A stretch of DNA of 64,000 bases from Dysgonomonas sp. HDW5A (lineage in GTDB: Bacteria > Bacteroidota > Bacteroidia > Bacteroidales > Dysgonomonadaceae). The notes beneath the pieces were generated by a model. The model saw nothing but the letters and a program-made list of their open reading frames with translations. It made no database searches and was not told the DNA's origin. This document shows, in pieces, positions 58,636 to 64,000 of the stretch (positions are counted from its first letter, which is position 1; the number at the start of each line of letters is the position of its first letter). The translations under genes were made by a program, and so were the position numbers. The DNA is taken from NCBI RefSeq assembly GCF_011299555.1, contig NZ_CP049857.1:1488001-1552000 (forward strand), in the 5' to 3' direction.

Positions 58636-59997
58636 ATGAAATACGATGTCATTATAATTGGTGCGGGATTAACCGGACTAAGTACTGCTTTTTATCTGAA
58701 ACGAAAAGGACTCAATATTGTTGTCCTCGAAAAGGAAAATCGTACAGGAGGATCTATCCGTTCGCATAACGAAAATGGATTTGTATTTGAGGAGGGACCC
58801 AATACGGGAGTAATAGGTAATCCTGAAATTGCTGAGCTTTTTGAGCTTTTAAACATTGAACCCGAAATTGCTAATAGTGATGCCGAAAAACGACTTATAC
58901 TAAAAAATAATACATGGCATCCGCTACCTTCGGGAGCTGTGGGTTTTCTGAAAACACCCTTATTTTCATTGGCTGATAAGATTAAGATTGCGTTTGAGCC
59001 ATTCAGAAGGAAAGGTACTGATCCGGAAGAAACTATTGCATCACTTGCTTCCAGACGAATTGGTCGGTCTTTTGTTGACTACGCAGTTAATCCTTTTATA
59101 TCAGGGATATATGCAGGTGATCCAAAAAAACTTGTCACCAAATATGCCCTTCCTAAGTTGTATAATCTGGAACAGAATTACGGCAGTTTTATAGGGGGAG
59201 CCTACAAAAAAAGTAAAGAGATTAAAACCGACAGAGAAAGAAAAGCGACTCGAAAAGTTTTCTCAAGTAAACAAGGATTCAGTTCCCTCATTGAAAAATT
59301 AGTGGAAGAGATCGGTGCTGAGAACATTATTTGTTCTGCTGAAAAAATACGGATTATACCGAACGAAAAGCAATATGAGGTTACTTTTCTCCAAGAGGGA
59401 AATCCCTCTATTTTTACAACAGATAAAGTGGTATTGACAGTGGGGGCTCATGCTCTTCCTCAGATGTTGCCTTTTGTTGATGATTCGGATATGCTGAACA
59501 TCTCAACGCTCACCTATGCCAAAGTTATTCAGGTAGCAGTTGGGGTAAACAATGAAGCAATTGATGATAAATACATTTCATTTGGAGGATTGATTCCTGA
59601 AAAAGAAAAACAGAGAATACTCGGTGTATTGTTTCCTTCTTTTTGTTTCGAGAATCGGGCCCCCGAAGGATATTCTACTTTGGCCATATACATGGGAGGG
59701 ATTCGAAACCCTGAAATATTTAACTTGAATGACAATGCTATTAAGAATATAGTAAAGGAAGATTTGGATAAGTTATTTAATATTCCACCATCTTCTATTC
59801 AATTTATGAAGATATTCCGCCATCCATATGCTATTCCTCAATATGAAAAATCGAGTGGGAAAAGATTCGAAACTATCGAAAAAATAGAAACACAATATCC
59901 GGGTCTAATCATAGCCGGTAACTTACGTAATGGCATCGGAATAGCCGACAGGGTCAAACAGGCATATGATATTACCGAAAATATCGTAAAGGCTTAG
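58636..59997 (+). CDS. hemG: Protoporphyrinogen oxidase
   Basis: FAD enzyme of haem synthesis oxidising protoporphyrinogen IX (the HemY/PPOX type, often called hemG in Bacteroidota annotations; unrelated to E. coli HemG). The 453 residues begin with the FAD-binding YDVIIIGAGLTGLSTAFYLKRKG, then VLEKENRTGGSIRS and EEGPNTG. The C-terminal FAD block is PGLIIAGNLRNGIGIADRV. Single gene. Other flavin amine oxidases share this fold, so PPOX is the best but not the only reading. Confidence 0.9.
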   Translation: MKYDVIIIGAGLTGLSTAFYLKRKGLNIVVLEKENRTGGSIRSHNENGFVFEEGPNTGVIGNPEIAELFELLNIEPEIANSDAEKRLILKNNTWHPLPSGAVGFLKTPLFSLADKIKIAFEPFRRKGTDPEETIASLASRRIGRSFVDYAVNPFISGIYAGDPKKLVTKYALPKLYNLEQNYGSFIGGAYKKSKEIKTDRERKATRKVFSSKQGFSSLIEKLVEEIGAENIICSAEKIRIIPNEKQYEVTFLQEGNPSIFTTDKVVLTVGAHALPQMLPFVDDSDMLNISTLTYAKVIQVAVGVNNEAIDDKYISFGGLIPEKEKQRILGVLFPSFCFENRAPEGYSTLAIYMGGIRNPEIFNLNDNAIKNIVKEDLDKLFNIPPSSIQFMKIFRHPYAIPQYEKSSGKRFETIEKIETQYPGLIIAGNLRNGIGIADRVKQAYDITENIVKA

Positions 59998-60013
59998 AAC
60001 TATTTATTCCTTA
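59998..60013. repeat. Repeat fragment after hemG
   Basis: AACTATTTATTCCTTATAAG reads, in reverse, GGAATAAATAGTT, the right-hand motif of the palindromic repeat family, immediately after the hemG stop. Confidence 0.35.
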
Positions 60014-60094
60014 TAAGAGGTCGCAAGATACTTAATAATGAAGAACTCTAATCTTAAAAATACTTCTCACAAAGAGATTTTCATTTTTTCGATA

Positions 60095-60102
60095 TATCTT
60101 TG
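60095..60102 (+). promoter_or_regulatory. -7 box candidate for upp
   Basis: TATCTTTG, exact TAnnTTTG match, 17 bp before the upp ATG. TTG partner unclear. Confidence 0.4.
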
Positions 60103-60119
60103 TCGCCAAAATAATTGGA

Positions 60120-60776
60120 ATGAAAGTAATAAACCTATCTGAGCAAAATTCTATCCTAAATCGTTTTGTCAGCGAAATTCGAGATGTAAATATACAACAA
60201 GACAGCATGCGCTTCCGTCGAAATCTGGAACGTATCGGAGAAATAATTGCGTATGAAATTAGTAAGAACCTTTCTTATGAAACGCAAGAAGTTCAAACAC
60301 CTTTAGGCAGTGCTCCGGCTAACTTGTATCAAGATCAAATCGTATTAGGAACCATACTTCGTGCCGGACTGGGTTTTCATCATGGATTTCTTAATTATTT
60401 CGATAATGCTGAAAATGCTTTTGTATCTGCTTATCGTAAATATCGTGAAAATCACGAAAGCTTTCATGTCAGTATAGAATACATTGCTTCGCCCCGTTTA
60501 GACGATAAAGTACTTATACTTACCGATCCTATGCTTGCAACAGGAGGTAGTATGGAGCTTTCGTACCATGCTCTTCTAACAAAAGGCTCGCCTAAACATG
60601 TGCATGTAGCAACTGTTATTGCCAGTCAGGAAGCAATAGATTATTGCAAAGCAAAATTCCCCGATGCGACTACCACTATTTGGGCTGCTGCTATAGATCC
60701 GTTATTAAACGAAAAGGCATATATAGTTCCCGGATTGGGAGATGCAGGCGATTTGGCTTACGGTCAGAAAGATTAA
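60120..60776 (+). CDS. upp: Uracil phosphoribosyltransferase
   Basis: Pyrimidine salvage enzyme making UMP from uracil and PRPP, 218 residues. The PRPP loop is VLILTDPMLATGGSMELSYHALL and the uracil-binding C-terminus is AYIVPGLGDAGDLAYG. Length and motifs are typical. Confidence 0.96.
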   Translation: MKVINLSEQNSILNRFVSEIRDVNIQQDSMRFRRNLERIGEIIAYEISKNLSYETQEVQTPLGSAPANLYQDQIVLGTILRAGLGFHHGFLNYFDNAENAFVSAYRKYRENHESFHVSIEYIASPRLDDKVLILTDPMLATGGSMELSYHALLTKGSPKHVHVATVIASQEAIDYCKAKFPDATTTIWAAAIDPLLNEKAYIVPGLGDAGDLAYGQKD

Positions 60777-60791
60777 AGTCTGTGACCTTTT
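60775..60791. repeat. Short palindrome at upp stop
   Basis: AAAGTCTGTGACCTTTT starts in the upp stop codon and belongs to the short palindrome family. Confidence 0.5.
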
Positions 60792-60845
60792 CGGTAATCT
60801 AAAATAGGATTACGTTACTACAATTTATTATACGAAACTCTAGAA

Positions 60846-61658
60846 ATGGGTATAGAAAAAGGAATATTCAAGCGTACGGAACTTCTTCTTGGTGATACGC
60901 TTATGAATAAAATAGCTTCACAACGGGTTATCATATTCGGTGTTGGAGGAGTAGGCAGTTGGTGTGCCGAAAGTTTGGTACGTTCAGGTATCAGAAATAT
61001 TACTATTGTTGATTCGGATCGTGTCTGCATTACCAATATAAACCGCCAATTACTGGCTACTACAAAAACTGTAGGTAAGGTAAAAGTAGAAGTTTTAAAA
61101 GAACGCTTATTGGAGATAAACCCAAAAGCTGAGATTAATGCTCTTCAGCAAATATACAGTCCTGAGACATCGGAATCTTTCCATTTGGACGAATACGATT
61201 ACATCATTGATGCCATAGACAGCCTTACCAATAAAATGGATTTGATACGTACGGCAACTAAAACTAAAGCTGTACTATTATCATCGATGGGAGCTGCCTT
61301 AAAAATAGATCCTACCAAAATAAAGGTTGCCGAATTCTGGCAGGTAAAAGGTTGTCCTTTAGCAGCAGCATTACGCCGCAAATTCAAGAAGAGCGAAAAA
61401 CCATCCCGTAAATTTCTTTGTGTATATAGTGAGGAGGTTTTAGAAAACAAAGGAGCCAATGAATCGTGTGGAACAGAGAAGTGTCTTTGTCCAAAAGCAA
61501 AGAATGGCCCCGGAGATCCTGATCTGGTTAATCACGAGTGGTGCAGTATGAAAGCTCAGATCAATGGAACTTTGGCACATGCTACTGCAATATTCGGTTT
61601 TACTTTAGCCGGATTAGTGATGCAAAACATATGTAAAGAAGAAAAAGTATCTGCTTAA
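60846..61658 (+). CDS. tcdA: tRNA threonylcarbamoyladenosine dehydratase
   Basis: ThiF/E1-like ATP-dependent enzyme (TcdA/CsdL) that cyclises t6A37 of tRNA to ct6A. The 270 residues have the ATP-binding VIIFGVGGVGSWCAESLVRSGI, IVDSDRVCITNINRQLLA (adenylation block), YIIDAIDSLTNKMDLI, and a Cys-rich segment NESCGTEKCLCPKAKNGPG. Conserved family layout. Confidence 0.93.
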   Translation: MGIEKGIFKRTELLLGDTLMNKIASQRVIIFGVGGVGSWCAESLVRSGIRNITIVDSDRVCITNINRQLLATTKTVGKVKVEVLKERLLEINPKAEINALQQIYSPETSESFHLDEYDYIIDAIDSLTNKMDLIRTATKTKAVLLSSMGAALKIDPTKIKVAEFWQVKGCPLAAALRRKFKKSEKPSRKFLCVYSEEVLENKGANESCGTEKCLCPKAKNGPGDPDLVNHEWCSMKAQINGTLAHATAIFGFTLAGLVMQNICKEEKVSA

Positions 61659-61687
61659 AAGTAGGTAATCTAAAGACATCATACATG

Positions 61688-61727
61688 AAAGACCAACACC
61701 TGGCAGGGTATTGGTCTTTTCTATTTT
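61688..61727 (+). terminator. Terminator of tcdA
   Basis: AAAGACCAA - about 14-nt loop with a CC/GG pair - TTGGTCTTT, followed by a T-rich tract, 29 bases after the stop. Confidence 0.8.
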
Positions 61728-61739
61728 TTTAAAATAATC

Positions 61740-61855
61740 TAAGTTCGCAAAACTATTTATTGCTTGGGCTGTAGGGGTGAACCTGTGTGTTCACCTATTT
61801 CGGACAGACAAACAGGTCTGCCCCTACCAATAGAAATATATCATTAAGTATTTTC
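61740..61855. repeat. Modular palindromic repeat, inverted copy
   Basis: TAAGTTCGCAAAACTATTTATTGC is followed by the palindromic core 61771-61827 (GTAGGGGTGAACC to GGTCTGCCCCTAC) and by AATAGAAATATATCATTAAGTA. It is the reverse complement, part by part, of the copy at 21137-21244. Confidence 0.8.
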
Positions 61856-61864
61856 TTTTACCGA

Positions 61865-62533
61865 TTATAGAGCGGCTTTGAAAGAAAACCACTTCCACCA
61901 GCTATTCTTCTTTTCTTGTACAGGGGTGTTACCATGCATTATATCATAATAAACCGCATCACTGACTACTTTTGCATCGGAAGAAAGATTCTGACCGATA
62001 GTAAGTAAAGAAGGCAAGCCCAATATTGAAGTTACACCGGAAGGAATATAACCCAGAAAAAAGTTCCTCTCAGCATGTATTTGTCCCAAAAGACCAGTGA
62101 TCGTATACTCATCCGTCAGCAACTTTCGCCCCAAATCTAAACCAAATGAGTATGTCAGTGTAGTCAGCAATTTGTCAACCAGCACCACATCTACATTCAT
62201 ATGGTCTGATAAGAAAGAGGCAAACTCTTCTCTCTTACCAAACAAAACTGCACCGCCCAGAGCTGTTGCCGCTTCAATTTTATTAATGTCTGCGTCAGAG
62301 TCTAATAAATAAACTCCACACGATTCATTATCATCTGTTTTCGAGATAAAATCCTCAAACATTCTTTCTGTTTCGGCATTATCCCCTTGTGTTAAAAGTC
62401 CCCCAAATAATCCGGCAATAATCGGGTCAGATAATTTTATCAATGTTGCTTCATCTATCTCCAATTTAGTAAAAACTTCTTCCAGAAATTGAGGAGTGAT
62501 TAATTGCTTAATATTTTTAAATATAAGTTCCAT
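61865..62533 (-). CDS. DUF937-family hypothetical protein
   Basis: A 222-residue cytoplasmic protein matching the DUF937 pattern: the opening MELIFKNIKQLITPQFLEEV and the helix-rich glycine segment IIAGLFGGLLTQ, with a second copy-like ITGLLGQIHAERNFFLGYIPSG. Function unknown. The start ATG 62533 is preferred to a GTG three codons earlier. Confidence 0.8.
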   Translation of the reverse strand: MELIFKNIKQLITPQFLEEVFTKLEIDEATLIKLSDPIIAGLFGGLLTQGDNAETERMFEDFISKTDDNESCGVYLLDSDADINKIEAATALGGAVLFGKREEFASFLSDHMNVDVVLVDKLLTTLTYSFGLDLGRKLLTDEYTITGLLGQIHAERNFFLGYIPSGVTSILGLPSLLTIGQNLSSDAKVVSDAVYYDIMHGNTPVQEKKNSWWKWFSFKAAL

Positions 62534-62542
62534 AAATATCAC

Positions 62543-62877
62543 TTATTGTATATTTTGGGAACAATATTAAAAAATAATACGATGTAATTTTTATCGTCAT
62601 TTGTGAATAATATATTTATTATCTGAATTTGTGTGTAAATGACACAAAAATTAAAAACACAAATAAACGCCTGATAATATGTGCAGATAAGGTTTTCTAC
62701 ACAATTATGGATAATAATCAATAGATAAAAAAACTTAACTTTTTTCTCTTTAAAATCTCACCGTCAAACTTTTTGTTGGAATAATTCCCTCCCAAAAAGG
62801 AATTTAATTGTGTTTAATTCTAAAAAATTATCTCGGATGACTTTACTTTCGGATAAGTCGAATTTGCATATTTTTTC
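62543..62877. other. AT-rich intergenic region
   Basis: Between the divergent DUF937 gene and mutS. AT-rich, no convincing reading frame or repeat; a GGAATAATTCC palindrome is present near 62778. The mutS -7 box follows. Confidence 0.45.
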
Positions 62878-62885
62878 TAACTTTG
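62878..62885 (+). promoter_or_regulatory. -7 box candidate for mutS
   Basis: TAACTTTG, exact TAnnTTTG match, 138 bp before the mutS start, which would give a fairly long leader. Confidence 0.35.
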
Positions 62886-63023
62886 TTTACTGAATAAGAT
62901 ATAAGATCTTATTATTGCCTGGGCAAGTATAAATACAACTGACAGTTATAATTAAATCGTGTTATATTAAATACTCATTGCCACTTAAATAGAATAGTTC
63001 TAAATAACAAAAACTATACAACC

Positions 63024-64000
63024 GTGTCGAAAAAAATAGCCGAAACCCCTTTAATGAAGCAATATTTTGAAATCAAGAGTAAACATCCTGATGCAATACT
63101 TTTATTCAGGGTCGGCGACTTTTATGAAACATTTTCACAAGATGCAATCGATACTGCCGAAATAGTAGGTATCACTCTTACCCGCAGGGCTAATGGGGCT
63201 GCTCAATTTGTAGAGTTAGCCGGATTTCCTCATCATGCGTTAGATACTTATTTACCTAAACTTGTTCGTGCCGGCAGACGTGTTGCTATTTGCGATCAGC
63301 TTGAAGATCCTAAGCAGACCAAAAACCTCGTAAAAAGAGGTGTCACCGAACTGGTTACTCCGGGTGTATCTATCAACGATAACATACTTAACCATAAAGA
63401 AAATAACTTCGTTTGTGCCATACATTTTGCCAAAAAGAATTTCGGAATATCATTTCTGGATATATCCACAGGGGAGTTTATGATTGCAGAAGGCACAAAG
63501 GAATATATAGACAAGTTACTTGCTAATTTCTCTCCGAAAGAGATATTGATAGAACGTGGTAAAAAGAAGTTATTTGACGAATACTTTGGTGCCCGTTTTT
63601 TTACATTCGAGTTGGATGACTGGATTTTCACACAAGATGCAGCAAAAGACCGTCTTCTTAAACATTTCGAAACCAAAAACCTAAAAGGGTTTGGTGTCGA
63701 ACATTTGTCGGATGGCGTAATATCCGCAGGAACAATCCTGCACTATCTCGATTCTACACACCACACACAGATAAGCCATATCACCTCTTTATCGAGAATT
63801 GAGGAGGATAGATATGTACGTCTCGATAAATTTACCGTTCGCAGTTTAGAGTTAATCTCGACAATGAACGAAGGAGGTAAATCGCTCTTGGATATTCTTG
63901 ACAAAACAATATCACCGATGGGTGCACGTATGCTTCGGCGTTGGTTGGTTTTCCCTCTGAAAGAAGTGAAACCGATTAATGACCGCTTGGCTGTTATCGA
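63024..64000 (+). CDS. mutS: DNA mismatch-repair protein MutS, 3' end outside window
   Basis: The first 325 residues of the mismatch-recognition ATPase. The open frame starts at GTG 63024 ([20 protein letters not shown]) and continues to the window edge. The mismatch-binding domain I motif is [16 protein letters not shown] (the conserved Phe-x-Glu is FYE), and later [24 protein letters not shown] and VTELVTPGV are typical. The ATPase part lies beyond the edge. GTG is used because no in-frame ATG occurs before the conserved N-terminus. Confidence 0.95.
   Translation, partial: MSKKIAETPLMKQYFEIKSKHPDAILLFRVGDFYETFSQDAIDTAEIVGITLTRRANGAAQFVELAGFPHHALDTYLPKLVRAGRRVAICDQLEDPKQTKNLVKRGVTELVTPGVSINDNILNHKENNFVCAIHFAKKNFGISFLDISTGEFMIAEGTKEYIDKLLANFSPKEILIERGKKKLFDEYFGARFFTFELDDWIFTQDAAKDRLLKHFETKNLKGFGVEHLSDGVISAGTILHYLDSTHHTQISHITSLSRIEEDRYVRLDKFTVRSLELISTMNEGGKSLLDILDKTISPMGARMLRRWLVFPLKEVKPINDRLAVI

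Overview
The window looks like chromosomal DNA of a low-GC Bacteroidota, most likely Bacteroidales (a Dysgonomonas- or Parabacteroides-like organism). The reasons are three tandem GH92 alpha-mannosidases, family types typical of the group (Bacteroidota-type LptD, TamB, DUF1460, DUF1599, a DoxX-like protein beside tpiA), almost no Shine-Dalgarno sequences, and many upstream regions carrying the Bacteroidota -7 box TAnnTTTG, some with a TTG box about 19-21 bp further upstream. The genus is an inference. Most of the window is housekeeping and envelope genes. I see no prophage, transposase, CRISPR array or restriction/defence island.

Layout. 1-6834: three GH92 exo-mannosidase genes (the first cut by the window edge), closed by a strong terminator. 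7013-13308: a leftward block of tRNA-Val, dnaX (split by an A10 tract), a small Cys-rich protein, a VanX-like dipeptidase, priA, an outer-membrane barrel and tRNA-Arg. 13517-19451: dxs-trkA-trkH-capA. 19517-29003: two inverted copies of a roughly 410-430 bp non-coding repeat bracket trpS, an acyltransferase, a Crp-like regulator, a GHL10 lipoprotein-like glycosidase, fhs, a DUF1460 protein and a CPBP protease. 29273-43726: envelope and glycan genes (undecaprenyl-phosphate sugar transferase, mltG, GT4, lptD, methyltransferase-YfhO-GT2), with tRNA-Ser, tRNA-Lys, an ECF sigma gene with a membrane partner, and queG. 43736-51337: LuxR-type regulator, ndk, M23/LysM hydrolase, DUF1599, DoxX-like protein, tpiA, SPOR protein, folE and a small hydrolase. 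51372-58133: leftward ArsC/Spx-like, tamB, ABC ATPase and pdxB. 58636-64000: hemG, upp, tcdA, DUF937 and the start of mutS.

How the genes work together. Much of the window serves the envelope: LptD and TamB act in outer-membrane lipid delivery, MltG, M23/LysM, DUF1460 and the VanX-like enzyme in peptidoglycan turnover, and the glycosyltransferases, YfhO and methyltransferase in surface glycan building. The rest is central metabolism (dxs, tpiA, fhs, folE, pdxB, hemG, upp, ndk) and DNA maintenance (dnaX, priA, mutS).

The most unusual features are (i) dnaX, whose gamma and tau parts are joined only by a -1 shift at an A10 tract with a perfect RNA hairpin one base upstream, the layout expected for hairpin-assisted transcriptional slippage; (ii) a modular family of intergenic palindromic repeats, from about 20 to 115 bp, often starting in or next to stop codons; and (iii) the large inverted repeat pair around a 9 kb segment.
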